Of a stretch of 64,000 bases of DNA, positions 32,561 through 42,605 are shown piece after piece (positions within the stretch are counted from its first letter, which is position 1; every line of letters starts with the position of its first letter). Source of the stretch: Pseudomonadales bacterium (GTDB lineage Bacteria > Pseudomonadota > Gammaproteobacteria > Pseudomonadales > Azotimanducaceae); contig JANQPF010000030.1 of assembly GCA_028285415.1 (NCBI GenBank), forward strand, positions 16,748-80,747, read 5' to 3'. The notes below the pieces were generated by a model, which worked only from the letters and a program-made list of their open reading frames with translations, had not been told where the DNA came from and made no database searches. Both the position numbers and the translations under genes were made by a program.

Positions 32561-35500
32561 TCAAGCCAGGCCCAGGCGCTGCTCCTCGCGCTTGAGCTCG
32601 TCTGCCACCCGCTTGGCCGAGGCTTTCCAGCCCGCGCCGAAGTAAGCGCGGTCCAGCGGATGCGGCGACACTTTGACGCGTGCCACCGGTTCCGCAAAAC
32701 GCGCCAGGCGGAGCTCTTCGACCAGCATGCGCAAATCCTGGAACCGCGCGAGATCACATAAATCGCTCGAACGTATCCTTTCTAGTCTTTCGGAAAATGG
32801 CTGTAACTCATTGATAATTCTAATATCTTGAGGGACGTGACCAGGGAGGTGAGAGAGCCGGCGATGGATACCGAGGAGGAACCTCGGCACCAGCGTCAGG
32901 TAGCGTGCAGGCGTTTGCGCCAGCACGTCTGGCGGCACCAGACGTTCGAGATGCGCTTCGATATCGGCCCGACTCTGGGCATACGCTTTCGAGGTCAAGC
33001 CGTCCAGCTCGCGCCGGCACTCAAACCGCCGGCTCAAGGCTTCCGCAAAGAGCCCCACCGTCACGTTGAAACAATCACCCAGCTCGCCGCGATGCTCATG
33101 CAGGCGGTCGCTGAACGCCTGGGCGGTCTGCGGCAACGGCCGATCTTCAAAAAAGCAGTACCAGACGACGTTACGCAGCAGTTCGTCCTTGAGCGTTTGT
33201 GCGTCACCCAACGTGGCAAAGTGCAGACCCAGCTGCGGATGCTTGTCGAGCTCGCGTCGGAAATAGCCGCCCACCTTACCGAGCTCGAAGAGCGCCAGAC
33301 GGGACAGTCCTCGCCGGTGGGCGCGGTCCCGTTCGTTGGAACTGTCGAAAAGACGCAGAGCAACAGCGCTTTGCTGATCCTCAAAGCCGGGGTATTTCAC
33401 CGTGGCGGCAGCAGCGCCGCCGTGGATCTCCTGATGCTCAATGGTCACCTGCGGAAACGCCGTCAGGCCGGTCATGTCGCGGCGCGGCGCGGCGTCCTGG
33501 TGGTCCTCAGCGGTGAGCTGCTTCTTCAGGTCCCTGAGATCCCGTCCACTTGCAAGCGTCTTGCCCGCCTCGTCGTGCACCACCACGCGGATTTTCAAAT
33601 GCGGATCGATGCGCTCGCGGTCCCAATCGGCTTCACTCACGGCAACGCGATAACGATCCTTGAGCAGTCCCGCCAACGCGCTCAGAAATCTGCCCTGCCG
33701 ATACACACCCGGCTTCAGGAGCGCGCCGGTGAACTCAGCGACTTTGTCAGGGAACGGCACCAGCATGCGCCGGCGCTGTTTCGGGAGACTGCGCAGCCAT
33801 TGCTCGACGACGAGACCGAGATATCCCGGCACTGACCACTCCAGGACCTCGGCATTGAGGGCGGGCAGCAAACCCACCGGCACCATGACGGTGACGCCGT
33901 CTTCGGCCGCACCCGGTGCAAAGCGATACTTGAGCTGCAACCGCACATCGTCGTCAATGACAAGCTCGGAGGGATAGTCGGCCTCTGCGAGATTTCCCTC
34001 GGGATTGCGGAGGAGCACCTGAGTATCCATGTAGAGCGCGTTCTGTTCAGCCTGATTGGCGCGCCGCAGCCATTTGACGAGATCATGGACACGACAGATG
34101 TCTTCGGGCAGCCGTTTGTCGTAGAACGCAAAAAGATCGTCGTCGCTGGCGAGCAGATCACGGCGTCTGCCTTTGGCCTCCAACTCTTCCACTTCGCCAG
34201 CAAGCCTCAGGTTGTGCTCGAGAAAATCCGGCGGCGCTTTCACCCGCCCGGCGACCAACCCTTCGCGAATGAAGAGATCACGACTCACGCTGCGGTCGAT
34301 TTTCGCGTAGCTCACCTGGCGTTTCTCTGCCAGACGCAGTCCGTACAGGCTCACACTTTTGTGCGCCATGACCTCTCCCCGCGCCAGACTCCAGAACGGG
34401 GCGCTGTACTGACTCTTGACGAGATGCGACGCCTGACGCTCGATCCACCCGGCCTCCACCGCAGCGACCTGGCGTGCATAGACGCGACTCGTTTCGGCAA
34501 TTTCGCCAGCCACAATCCACTTTGGTGTCCGTCCGGCAAGGCCCGACCCGGGGAAGATGCGCATTTTGAGATTACGCGCGCCCAGATAGCTGCCGCGCTC
34601 GTCGTGCAGGCCAATGAGGCTCAGGCTGCCCGCAAGGATCGACTCGTGGATCGCGCCATAGCTCGCCTCCGTGCTGTTGAGCTTGAAACCGAGATCACGA
34701 CAGACAAGCAACAGCTGCCGGTGCACCTCCCGCCACTCTCGTATCCGCTGCGCATTGAGAAAGCGTTTACCCAGCAGCGAATTGAACCGGTTGCGGGTCA
34801 ACTCCTGGCGCTGCGCTTCGAGCCAGCGCCACAGCTTCAGAAACGTCACGAAGTCGCTTTTCTCGTCAGCGTAGCGTGCATGCGCCTCATCCGCCGCCTG
34901 GCGTTTGGTCAACGGGCGCTCTCGTGGATCCTGGACAGCCAATGCTGATGCGACAATCAGCACTTCGTTAACCGCGCCCTGCCGGGAGGCCTCCACCAGC
35001 ATACGCGCGAGGCGCGGATCAACCGGCATGCGGGCCATCGCCCGGCCAATCTCGGTGAGTTTGCCCTGCTCAAGGGCCTTCAGCTCTTCGAGCAGACGAT
35101 ACGCATCCTTGACGGCTCGCGGGTCAGGGGGCTCGAGAAATGGAAAACGGCTGATGTCGCCAAGACGGAATGCCTGCATCTGCAAGACGACCGATGCAAG
35201 ATTGACGCGATGGATTTCCGCGTCGGTGAACTCTGGCCTGCCGGCGAGATCCTGCTCACTGTAGAGCCGGTAACAGACGCCCGGGGCAACACGGCCACAG
35301 CGACCCTTGCGCTGATCGGCACTGGCCTGGGCAATCGGCTCTATGGGCAGGCGCTGCAGCTTCGACCGGTAGCTGTAGCGGTTGATGCGCGCCACGCCCA
35401 GGTCGATGACATAGCCGATATTCGGCACGGTCAGCGAAGTTTCCGCCACGTTCGTGGCAAGCACCACACGCCGCCGACTGCCGCTCGGCGCAAATATCTT

Positions 35501-36349
35501 GCGCTGCTCGGCAAAGCTCAATCGCGCGTACAGCGGCAGGATTTCGAGCGCTTCACCGTACTGCCGTCGTAAGTAGCGCGCCGCTTCGAAGATCTCACGT
35601 TCTCCGGGAAAGAACACCAGCACGTCCCGGGCGCCGCGGTGTGGTCCCGCTTCGATCTCATCGAGCGCGCCGGCTACGGCGCTCAGCGGGTCCTCATCCG
35701 CCGGATCCCGATACACGAGTTCAACCGGATAGGTACGCCCGCCAACCGAAACGACCGGCGCGTTTCCGAAAAATGCGGCAAATCTCTCCACGTCGATGGT
35801 GGCGCTCGTGACCACAACCTTGAGGTCTTGGCGCCGGTCCAGCAGACGCTTCAAGTAGCCCAGCAGAAAGTCGATGTTGAGCGACCGTTCGTGGGCTTCG
35901 TCGATGATGACCGCGTCGTACTTCCGGAGAAGACGGTCGCTGCGGATTTCTGTCAGCAGAAGACCGTCGGTCATGACTCTGAGGAGCGTGCGCTGGTCGG
36001 TCTGGTCGCTGAAGCGTACGGCAAAGCCTACCTCCGCGCCGAGCTCACAGCCGACTTCCTCGGCAATCCGCTTGGCAACGGTACGCGCCGCGAGGCGCCG
36101 CGGCTGCGTGTGGGCAATCATGCCGCCCACGCCTAACCCAGCCTCCAGGAGCAGTTTGGGCAGCTGGGTGGTTTTGCCGGAGCCTGTCTCCCCGGCCACG
36201 ACGACAACCTGATTGGCCGCCAGCGCGTCGCGCAGCTCAGCGGCCGCTTCGCTGACGGGTAAATCCGGTGCAAAGCTGAGGTCGAGTCTGCTCCTGGCCG
36301 CTTCGCGGGCCTCGCGCAGACGCTCGAATTTGGAGGGTGACGCACTCAT
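32561..36349 (-). CDS. hrpA: ATP-dependent RNA helicase HrpA
   Basis: A 1262-aa DEAH-box helicase, slightly shorter than the E. coli protein (about 1300 aa). Walker A is GETGSGKTTQLPK near residue 55, Walker B is IIDEAHERSLNIDF and motif III is VVTSATID. Other helicase segments are TNVAETSLTVPNIGYVIDLG and QRKGRCGRVAPGVCYRLYSE. The long C-terminal DUF3418-type region is present and ends EEQRLGLA. In E. coli HrpA acts on stalled ribosomes and mRNA. It is monocistronic in appearance, 22 bp downstream of the VWA gene. Confidence 0.97.
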   Translation of the reverse strand: MSASPSKFERLREAREAARSRLDLSFAPDLPVSEAAAELRDALAANQVVVVAGETGSGKTTQLPKLLLEAGLGVGGMIAHTQPRRLAARTVAKRIAEEVGCELGAEVGFAVRFSDQTDQRTLLRVMTDGLLLTEIRSDRLLRKYDAVIIDEAHERSLNIDFLLGYLKRLLDRRQDLKVVVTSATIDVERFAAFFGNAPVVSVGGRTYPVELVYRDPADEDPLSAVAGALDEIEAGPHRGARDVLVFFPGEREIFEAARYLRRQYGEALEILPLYARLSFAEQRKIFAPSGSRRRVVLATNVAETSLTVPNIGYVIDLGVARINRYSYRSKLQRLPIEPIAQASADQRKGRCGRVAPGVCYRLYSEQDLAGRPEFTDAEIHRVNLASVVLQMQAFRLGDISRFPFLEPPDPRAVKDAYRLLEELKALEQGKLTEIGRAMARMPVDPRLARMLVEASRQGAVNEVLIVASALAVQDPRERPLTKRQAADEAHARYADEKSDFVTFLKLWRWLEAQRQELTRNRFNSLLGKRFLNAQRIREWREVHRQLLLVCRDLGFKLNSTEASYGAIHESILAGSLSLIGLHDERGSYLGARNLKMRIFPGSGLAGRTPKWIVAGEIAETSRVYARQVAAVEAGWIERQASHLVKSQYSAPFWSLARGEVMAHKSVSLYGLRLAEKRQVSYAKIDRSVSRDLFIREGLVAGRVKAPPDFLEHNLRLAGEVEELEAKGRRRDLLASDDDLFAFYDKRLPEDICRVHDLVKWLRRANQAEQNALYMDTQVLLRNPEGNLAEADYPSELVIDDDVRLQLKYRFAPGAAEDGVTVMVPVGLLPALNAEVLEWSVPGYLGLVVEQWLRSLPKQRRRMLVPFPDKVAEFTGALLKPGVYRQGRFLSALAGLLKDRYRVAVSEADWDRERIDPHLKIRVVVHDEAGKTLASGRDLRDLKKQLTAEDHQDAAPRRDMTGLTAFPQVTIEHQEIHGGAAAATVKYPGFEDQQSAVALRLFDSSNERDRAHRRGLSRLALFELGKVGGYFRRELDKHPQLGLHFATLGDAQTLKDELLRNVVWYCFFEDRPLPQTAQAFSDRLHEHRGELGDCFNVTVGLFAEALSRRFECRRELDGLTSKAYAQSRADIEAHLERLVPPDVLAQTPARYLTLVPRFLLGIHRRLSHLPGHVPQDIRIINELQPFSERLERIRSSDLCDLARFQDLRMLVEELRLARFAEPVARVKVSPHPLDRAYFGAGWKASAKRVADELKREEQRLGLA

Positions 36350-36371
36350 GAGCGGTCGATACCGCCCGGGC

Positions 36372-37538
36372 TTACTTGGACAGCTCGCCCATGCCTTCTT
36401 CCAGACCCCGCACGGTCAGCGGAAACATGCTGCCGCCGACGAGGTCCTGGGTCATCGTGACTGAGCTCGAATACTCCCAGGTTTCCTGTGGGGTCGGATT
36501 CAGCCACACGAGCTTGTCGTAGAGGTTCGTGAAGCGTTCCATCCACACCACACCCGGCTCTTCGTTCCAGTGCTCGACGCTGCCTCCGGCGTGGGTGATT
36601 TCATAAGGCGCCATGGTCGCATCGCCGACGAAGACCACTTTGTAGTCGTGGGAGTACTTGTTGAGAATCTCCCACGTCGGAATCCTCTCGCTCATACGCC
36701 GTCGATTGTCCTTCCACACCGACTCGTAAATGAAATTGTGGAAGTAGTAGCTTTCAAGATGTTTGAACTCCGTGCGCGTCGCTGAGAAGAGTTCTTCACA
36801 GACTTTGACGTGCGCATCCATTGAGCCCCCGATGTCCAGGAACAGCAGCACCTTGACCGTATTGCGGCGTTCCGGGCGCATTTTGATGTCGAGCATACCA
36901 CCGTTGTGCGCGGTCGAGCGGATCGTATTGTCCATATCCAGCTCTTCTTCCGCGCCCGTGCGGGCAAATTTGCGCAGCCGCCGCAGCGCCATTTTGATGT
37001 TGCGGGTACCGAGCTCGACGGAGTCATCGAGGTTTTTGTACTGTCTTTCGTCCCAGACTTTCTTGGCTTTCTTTTTCTTGCCTTTGCCTTTGCCGCCGGG
37101 ACCGTCCTTGCCTTCGCGGTCGGCGTCACCTTCGTCACCTTCGTCGCCCTCTTTGCCTTCCTGTGCCTGCTTCTCAGCTTCCTCTTTGGCCTCTTTGAAC
37201 GCCTCGATGAGCTTTTCCAGGCCGCCGAGAGACTCAATCTGAGCCAGGTCCTCAGGCGTCAGCGACTTCTCGAACTCGTGACGCAGCCACTCGTCCGGGA
37301 TCAACGATTCAAGCAGCCCGTGCAGATCTTCCAAGCCCTTGAAATAAGCGCTGAACGCACGATCGAACTTGTCGTAGTTCTTTTCGTCTTTGACCATGGC
37401 CGTGCGGCTGAGCAGGTAAAAGTCATCGACGTTGGCGTACACCAGCTGCTTTTTCAGGCCCATCAGGAGGTCCATCAGCTCGCGGATGGTCACCGGAACC
37501 TTGTACTTCCTGAGGGTGAGGAAAAAGTTGATCAGCAC
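36372..37538 (-). CDS. VWA-domain protein of CoxE/YehP type
   Basis: A 388-aa cytoplasmic protein. The N-terminal helical region is INFFLTLRKYKVPVTIRELM. A charged low-complexity segment follows (about residues 140-175), rich in Glu/Lys/Gly. Then comes a von Willebrand A-like domain whose metal site reads FLDIGGSMDAHVKV (D-I-G-G-S, a variant of DxSxS) and a late VVFVGDATMAPYEI. Such proteins pair with MoxR AAA+ ATPases to insert metals or remodel complexes; the moxR-like gene is 4 bp upstream. Client unknown; no CO dehydrogenase or other obvious target is nearby. Confidence 0.88.
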   Translation of the reverse strand: MLINFFLTLRKYKVPVTIRELMDLLMGLKKQLVYANVDDFYLLSRTAMVKDEKNYDKFDRAFSAYFKGLEDLHGLLESLIPDEWLRHEFEKSLTPEDLAQIESLGGLEKLIEAFKEAKEEAEKQAQEGKEGDEGDEGDADREGKDGPGGKGKGKKKKAKKVWDERQYKNLDDSVELGTRNIKMALRRLRKFARTGAEEELDMDNTIRSTAHNGGMLDIKMRPERRNTVKVLLFLDIGGSMDAHVKVCEELFSATRTEFKHLESYYFHNFIYESVWKDNRRRMSERIPTWEILNKYSHDYKVVFVGDATMAPYEITHAGGSVEHWNEEPGVVWMERFTNLYDKLVWLNPTPQETWEYSSSVTMTQDLVGGSMFPLTVRGLEEGMGELSK

Positions 37539-37542
37539 TGAT

Positions 37543-38391
37543 TCAGCCTCGACTGTCGCGACGGTTCATGAACGCCAGCCGCTCGAGCAGGTGCACGTCC
37601 TGCTCGTTCTTCACGAGCGCGCCGTAGAGCGGCGGGATGGCTTTGCTCGGGTCCCGGTTCGTGAGGATTTCGTCTGGAATGTCGTCCGCCATCAGGAGCT
37701 TCAGCCAGTCGATCAGCTCGGAAGTGGACGGCTTTTTCTTCAGTCCCGGCACCTTGCGCACGTCGAAGAATATCTCCATGGCTTCCTTGACGAGTCCCTG
37801 TTTGATCTCCGGGAAATGAACCTCGACGATCTGCTGCATGGTTTCACGATCGGGGAAGTTGATGTAGTGGAAAAAGCAGCGGCGCAGAAACGCGTCCGGC
37901 AGCTCTTTTTCGTTGTTTGAAGTGATGATCACAATTGGACGGTTCTTGGCTTTGACCGTCTCACCGAGCTCGTAGACAAAAAACTCCATCCGGTCGAGTT
38001 CCTGCAGCAGGTCGTTCGGAAATTCAATGTCCGCCTTGTCGATCTCGTCGATCAGCAGCACAACCCGCTCGTCCGCCTCGAACGCCTCCCAGAGTTTGCC
38101 TTTTTTGATGTAGTTACGGATGTCCTGTACGCGCTCGTCACCCAGCTGGGAATCCCGCAGGCGGGAAACCGCGTCGTACTCGTACAGGCCGTTGATGGCC
38201 TTGGTGGACGATTTGATGTGCCATTCGATGAGCCGCATGTTCAGCGAAGCCGCCACTTCTTCAGCCAGCATGGTTTTGCCGGTACCGGGTTCACCTTTGA
38301 TCAGCAGAGGCCTTTCCAGCTGCACAGCGGCGTCGACGGCCATGCTCAATTCATCAGTCGATATGTACGAGTCGGTACTTTCAAAAATCAT
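37543..38391 (-). CDS. MoxR-family AAA+ ATPase
   Basis: A 282-aa AAA+ ATPase with Walker A LLIKGEPGTGKTMLAEEVA, Walker B RVVLLIDEIDKADIEFPN, sensor 1 PIVIITSNNEKELPD and the arginine-rich FLRRCFFHYINFPDRET. MoxR ATPases act as chaperones with VWA partners, and the VWA gene follows 4 bp downstream, so they form a two-component remodelling module. It is preceded by a 157-bp gap with no gene and probably the promoter. Confidence 0.93.
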   Translation of the reverse strand: MIFESTDSYISTDELSMAVDAAVQLERPLLIKGEPGTGKTMLAEEVAASLNMRLIEWHIKSSTKAINGLYEYDAVSRLRDSQLGDERVQDIRNYIKKGKLWEAFEADERVVLLIDEIDKADIEFPNDLLQELDRMEFFVYELGETVKAKNRPIVIITSNNEKELPDAFLRRCFFHYINFPDRETMQQIVEVHFPEIKQGLVKEAMEIFFDVRKVPGLKKKPSTSELIDWLKLLMADDIPDEILTNRDPSKAIPPLYGALVKNEQDVHLLERLAFMNRRDSRG

Positions 38392-38548
38392 GTTGTGTGT
38401 CCAAAAAAGAGCGACGCAAGCATCGCGTCAGTAAAAGGCGCAAAAAAGTGGCGCAAAGCCAGTTACTTTAATGAGCAGGCTGGGCCCACGCAAGGGGCAC
38501 TATCGGGGCTGGATGGGTTCGCAGATCGAAGCGTGGCGCGAGGTAAGG

Positions 38549-40399
38549 TCAAGCCACCTCGGCACGAACCAGGGGTACGGGTTTGAAGAGCCACCAGACG
38601 ACACCTCCAAGCGCAAGATTGAGCAGGGATATGACGCCGACGAACCAGAGCGGAATCAGCGGCGCCGGTCGCACTTCGGGTAGGGCCGGCTGCACTTCCG
38701 CGGACACCTCGGCACCGCCGGGGGGTTGACTCGGAAGGGCCGCCGCATCGGAAACAGGCATCGCAGCCTCCGCCACAACCGATGCCATCTCAGGCACGCT
38801 CAAGAGCTTGCCCTGAGCATCGTAGCGCAGCGTCACGTCGCGCCCGGGCGCCAGCGGCAGCTGCAACGCGTGGGGCTTGGTTTTGACGTGCATCCCCTTG
38901 CCGTCCAGATAATTGCCTGCAATGGAGAAGGCCACCTCAACAACGCCATCACGATCTTCCAGCGGGATCTGCCAGATGCCGGCCGGCATTTTGACGCCGG
39001 GGACCAGGGTCGCAATCTGCGGCGGCTTGCGTACGAGGGCTGCGGTACGCACCGTGGCATAGTCCACCTGTGGATGACTGAAGTGCAGCCAGGCCGCGAC
39101 GCCTCCCTCTGCGTTCTCACGAATCTCCACTCTGAGGGGATTACTGACGACAAACGGTTTGGAGATGACCCGCGAGAACGTCGGCGCAATCACGTCGACT
39201 TCAAACTGATGTGCGCCGTCACGGAGGTTCACAAAAAACGCTTCGAAACCACCGTCAGCAGGGTCAACGGGCAGCGGCATCCGCTCGCCGTCCACAATCG
39301 CCCATGCACGTACGTCGAGAAGTCCCAGGAAAGCACGATCACGGATCTGGGAACCGTTGTCGTACAGCGTGATGTGTACGCTGCTGTCTTCGCTCGGCAC
39401 CAGCGGACTGTCCAGGCCGTCAACGCGAACGCCAATCTCACCGTAAACCTGCACGCGATCCGGCGCCGGTCCGACGACACGCCACCAGCCTGGCTGCGGG
39501 TCTTCGATGGTTGCCACTTCGAACTGCTGGGCACGCAGCCAGCGTCCTCCCGGCAACGGCGTCAGACGACCGAGGCGCTTCCCGCCGGGCTGTTCGAGCT
39601 GCGGCGCCTCGCCACTCGCGTCTTTGAGGAACCACAGGGCGGTGATCCGCGCAGCACCCGGCGCCACCTGAAATCGCCCGGCCTGATCCACGCGCGCCTG
39701 CGGCGCGGTCATGGCCAGGTTCTGGATGTCCAGCACCGCCGCACGCAGCGACGCCGCGTCCGACACGGGTCGGTAGAGGCCACCACTCAACTCCGCCAGC
39801 TGCTTGAGTAAGTCGACGTCGGTCGTATCAGCCTGAAAGCCGATGGTATGCACGGTGATCCGCTGCCGGACGAGATCTGCACCCCAGCCGGCCAGGAGAT
39901 CCCGTCTAGCGAGCAGGCTCTCTTCATCCGTGCCTCCGAGGCGGATGGCACCTGTGCCGAGCAACACGAGATGGACACGCCCGCGCTCAGCCCTGTCGAG
40001 ATCCCAGGTTGCGGCACGCAGGGCACCGGGCAGATCAGCCTGTGAGCTGCCCGGTCTCAAACTTCCGGCATGAATGCTGGCAACCTGTCGCCACAGCGCT
40101 GAAACGGGCTCGTAGCGCGCCACCTGGGTGGTGTGGCGTGAATAGCTCCACAGGCCCGCGTGCGCTGCGTCTGGCAGACCCCGAATGAGCAGTTCCAGAG
40201 CCTGTCCGCGCAGGTTCTCCGGGTCGGCGGCGCCCATGGCAGCCGACGTTTCAACCACCATTCTGAGATCAACGCGCTGGGACGTATCACTTGCCCACGA
40301 GGTCGCGCCCGTGAGCAGCAGCACGAGTGCGCAGAGGATTCGGCCAGCCCCGCAGCGGTACGGGAAACGAGACCTGATAAGCGACACGAAAGACCACAC
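38549..40399 (-). CDS. Exported VWA-domain membrane-anchored protein (TIGR03503-like)
   Basis: A 616-aa protein with an N-terminal signal or anchor (ILCALVLLLTGATSWA). A von Willebrand A domain spans about residues 40-230 (LRMVVETSAAMGAADPENLRG, where the metal motif is ETSAA rather than DxSxS; VHLVLLGTGAIRLGG; ITVHTIGFQADTTDVDLL). Several beta-sandwich-like segments follow, and there is a C-terminal transmembrane helix (LWFVGVISLLNLALGGVVWW). The arrangement matches the TIGR03503 family of gammaproteobacterial proteins of unknown role. It may work with the MoxR/VWA pair next door, but it is separated from them by 157 bp. The start codon is GTG. Confidence 0.8.
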   Translation of the reverse strand: MWSFVSLIRSRFPYRCGAGRILCALVLLLTGATSWASDTSQRVDLRMVVETSAAMGAADPENLRGQALELLIRGLPDAAHAGLWSYSRHTTQVARYEPVSALWRQVASIHAGSLRPGSSQADLPGALRAATWDLDRAERGRVHLVLLGTGAIRLGGTDEESLLARRDLLAGWGADLVRQRITVHTIGFQADTTDVDLLKQLAELSGGLYRPVSDAASLRAAVLDIQNLAMTAPQARVDQAGRFQVAPGAARITALWFLKDASGEAPQLEQPGGKRLGRLTPLPGGRWLRAQQFEVATIEDPQPGWWRVVGPAPDRVQVYGEIGVRVDGLDSPLVPSEDSSVHITLYDNGSQIRDRAFLGLLDVRAWAIVDGERMPLPVDPADGGFEAFFVNLRDGAHQFEVDVIAPTFSRVISKPFVVSNPLRVEIRENAEGGVAAWLHFSHPQVDYATVRTAALVRKPPQIATLVPGVKMPAGIWQIPLEDRDGVVEVAFSIAGNYLDGKGMHVKTKPHALQLPLAPGRDVTLRYDAQGKLLSVPEMASVVAEAAMPVSDAAALPSQPPGGAEVSAEVQPALPEVRPAPLIPLWFVGVISLLNLALGGVVWWLFKPVPLVRAEVA

Positions 40400-40456
40400 A
40401 ATGAAAAAGCCTCTTCTTCCTCATTGAGTCTAGCAGCCGTGACGCAAACCGCGGTT

Positions 40457-40795
40457 TCAGTCGGATTCAGAACGTACGAAGTACCGCAGGAGCAGATAGT
40501 GGCCCGCAAGCGTCAGCAGGAGGGCAGCGGCAAGGCCAATGAGGAGTACTCTGAGGCTCTGCACGGGTGCACCGTCAATCTGAAAAAAGGCCTCGAAGAT
40601 GCAAACGACAAAAGCCGGAGCAAGCTGCTCGGTATGGCCCGGAACCGGTGCTGGCAGGAGCAAAGCGGCGAGCGCCGCGGCAATCAGGAGCCGGCGTGCC
40701 AGGACATTGCTGCGACGCAGCAGCAGAAACAGCCCCACGCCAATGCCAACGGCGCCGAACGCTACGACAAGCCAGGCAATCAGATAACCGTCCAC
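40457..40795 (-). CDS. Small membrane protein, unknown function
   Basis: A 112-aa protein with three predicted membrane segments: LIAWLVVAFGAVGIGVGLFLL, then RLLIAAALAALLLPAPVPG, then SLRVLLIGLAAALLLTLAGHY (each named only approximately). No motif is recognisable. The GTG start shares one base with the stop codon of the ycgN gene (TAGTG), so it is translationally coupled to it. This close placement is the main evidence that the ORF is real. Confidence 0.65.
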   Translation of the reverse strand: MDGYLIAWLVVAFGAVGIGVGLFLLLRRSNVLARRLLIAAALAALLLPAPVPGHTEQLAPAFVVCIFEAFFQIDGAPVQSLRVLLIGLAAALLLTLAGHYLLLRYFVRSESD

Positions 40796-41238
40796 TACTG
40801 CTCTACCCAGGTCACGATCATGTCTTCCAGATCCTCTTCATGCACCGCGCGTTCTGACACCACCTTGTCCAGAACCGAGATGCCGGCCTCGTGCACGGTC
40901 TCCGCGCTGCCGCTGACGAGCGGATGCCATGGTGCGAGCGGTTTGCCTTCGGCAACCAGACGATAGGCGCACGTTTGCGGCAGCCACCTGAACTCTCCCG
41001 CGCGCGCCGGCGTCAGTACCACACAATCCGGAACCAGCGCGTGCCGTTCTGGATAACGCGTACAGCGGCATTGATCCAGCTCCAGCAGGTTGCAGACAAC
41101 CGCGGTGTAATGCACCTCGCTGTCGTCGTTTTCATTCTGCAGCTTGATCATGCAGCAGCGCGCACATCCGTCGCAAAGAGATTCCCACTCATCATCGGTC
41201 ATCTCGTCCAAGGTTTTCTCTTCCCAGAATCTACTCAT
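40795..41238 (-). CDS. ycgN: YcgN family cysteine-cluster protein
   Basis: A 147-aa UPF0260-type protein with a cysteine-rich metal cluster. Cysteines lie in ESLCDGCARCCMIKL, AVVCNLLELDQCRCTRYPER, VPDCVV and LPQTCAYR, a layout typical of CxxCxxCC-type proteins thought to bind zinc or an iron-sulfur centre. Function unestablished. The ATG at 41238 (MSRFWEEKTLDEM) is the family start and overlaps ycgL by 8 bp. Confidence 0.93.
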   Translation of the reverse strand: MSRFWEEKTLDEMTDDEWESLCDGCARCCMIKLQNENDDSEVHYTAVVCNLLELDQCRCTRYPERHALVPDCVVLTPARAGEFRWLPQTCAYRLVAEGKPLAPWHPLVSGSAETVHEAGISVLDKVVSERAVHEEDLEDMIVTWVEQ

Positions 41239-41482
41239 CACTTCCCGGCGGCAACTGCAGGTAGAACCCCTGCCCGGCCAGCGCCTTGAGCACAGTATCA
41301 GCGTCCGCCTGCGCCAGGTACCGATCCGCGTGGAGCGCAAACTCGAGAAAGGCCGTGGCTTCACCGAATTGGTGCCGTAACGCTTCCGGCAATTCCTCGA
41401 ACGTAGCGGATGCCGGCAGATAGAGATACGTGTCCGCTCGTCTGTTGCTCCGATAGACCACAACGTCGACGTGATCGGTCAC
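41231..41482 (-). CDS. ycgL: YcgL domain protein
   Basis: An 83-aa protein of the YcgL family. The conserved run VVVYRSNRRADTYLYLPA, then FEELPEALRHQFG, ALHADRYLAQADADTVLKAL and the closing GFYLQLPP are all clear. The family fold is known but the role is not; it usually stands between rnd and ycgN, as here. A GTG at 41482 is the best start (another GTG at 41461 is possible), 16 bp after the rnd stop. Confidence 0.9.
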   Translation of the reverse strand: MTDHVDVVVYRSNRRADTYLYLPASATFEELPEALRHQFGEATAFLEFALHADRYLAQADADTVLKALAGQGFYLQLPPGSDE

Positions 41483-41498
41483 GATGTTGCCAGCCGAT

Positions 41499-42605
41499 TC
41501 ATTGTGATCTGGATGCCCTGGGGTGATGCGTCTCGAGCAGATCCATGAATTGGTCACCCACGAGTTCTCCGCGCCACGCCGCATACATGGGCGACAGCTC
41601 GGTGGTGCTGGCGTAGTGACGCAGACACGCCTCGAGATCCCGCTTGCGGGCGAGGAGCTCCGGCGCCACACCGAGACCCGCAGCAACGTCACGCGCCACG
41701 TCTCTCAGGCGCTTGAGTACCGCACCCTGGGCTGAGCTCAACGGCCGCGGCAGCGGACCCGGCGCCGGCTCCAACGCTCCGGACTGGTGCTCGGCGATGA
41801 GCGCATCGCTATACCGTCTGGCGACAACCCTGGGTAAACGGCTGCTGATATGGTTTGGTGTGAGGCTGTCGATGCGGGCAAAGCCGTAGAGATGCTCATC
41901 CCAGACAACACGATTGCGCGGCACGTTCTCAGTACGCGCGGTGGTCTCGCGCCAGGCGCAGAGCTGGCGCAGCACGCCGAGCTGGACGAGTGACAGTTGC
42001 CAGGCTTTTTTGACGTTCTTGTAGTATTCCCTGGGATCTGGCGGGGCATAAGCCCCGCGCGCCTGCATGTCTTGGGCAAACCAGTGGCTGCGGCCGTTCG
42101 AACCGAGCCGTTCTATGAGCTCATCGTAGAGCGGCAGCAGATACGTCACGTCCTCGATGGCGTACTGAATCTGCTCGTCCGAAAGCGGGCGCTGCAACCA
42201 GTTCGATCGCGTTTCGTGCTTGGGTAGTGCCACCCCGAGCGTACGCTCGACGAGCGCCGCGTAGCTCAGGCTGAAGTCTTCCGACACAAATGCGTTGGCA
42301 AACTGAGTATCGAACACGCCCTGCGGCGTGACGCCGAGGTGATTGTGCAGGAGCTCGAGATCCTCGAGGCACGCGTGCATCACTTTCACTTTTTCCGGGT
42401 CGGCGAGGTAGGCAACCAGCGGCTGCCAATCGTCAATGGCAAGCGGATCGATCAGAAAAACCCCGTCGTCCGTGGCAACCTGATAGAGGCCCGGCAGCGG
42501 GTAGTACGTACTGGTGCGGAGAAACTCGGTGTCGAGGCCAATACGCGGCCCGAAGCGCGTTACCGCATCCGCAAGCGCGGCATTACCCGCAATCCACTCA
42601 GCCAA
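41499..42605 (-). CDS. rnd: Ribonuclease D
   Basis: A 368-aa 3'-5' exoribonuclease that trims tRNA and other small RNA precursors. DEDD catalytic motifs: [15 protein letters not shown] (exo I), [17 protein letters not shown] (exo II) and the exo III region [17 protein letters not shown]. The C-terminal HRDC domains follow ([17 protein letters not shown]). Its start overlaps the end of recR by 8 bp, so it belongs to a dnaX-ybaB-recR-rnd-ycgL-ycgN chain. Confidence 0.96.
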   Translation of the reverse strand: MAEWIAGNAALADAVTRFGPRIGLDTEFLRTSTYYPLPGLYQVATDDGVFLIDPLAIDDWQPLVAYLADPEKVKVMHACLEDLELLHNHLGVTPQGVFDTQFANAFVSEDFSLSYAALVERTLGVALPKHETRSNWLQRPLSDEQIQYAIEDVTYLLPLYDELIERLGSNGRSHWFAQDMQARGAYAPPDPREYYKNVKKAWQLSLVQLGVLRQLCAWRETTARTENVPRNRVVWDEHLYGFARIDSLTPNHISSRLPRVVARRYSDALIAEHQSGALEPAPGPLPRPLSSAQGAVLKRLRDVARDVAAGLGVAPELLARKRDLEACLRHYASTTELSPMYAAWRGELVGDQFMDLLETHHPRASRSQ

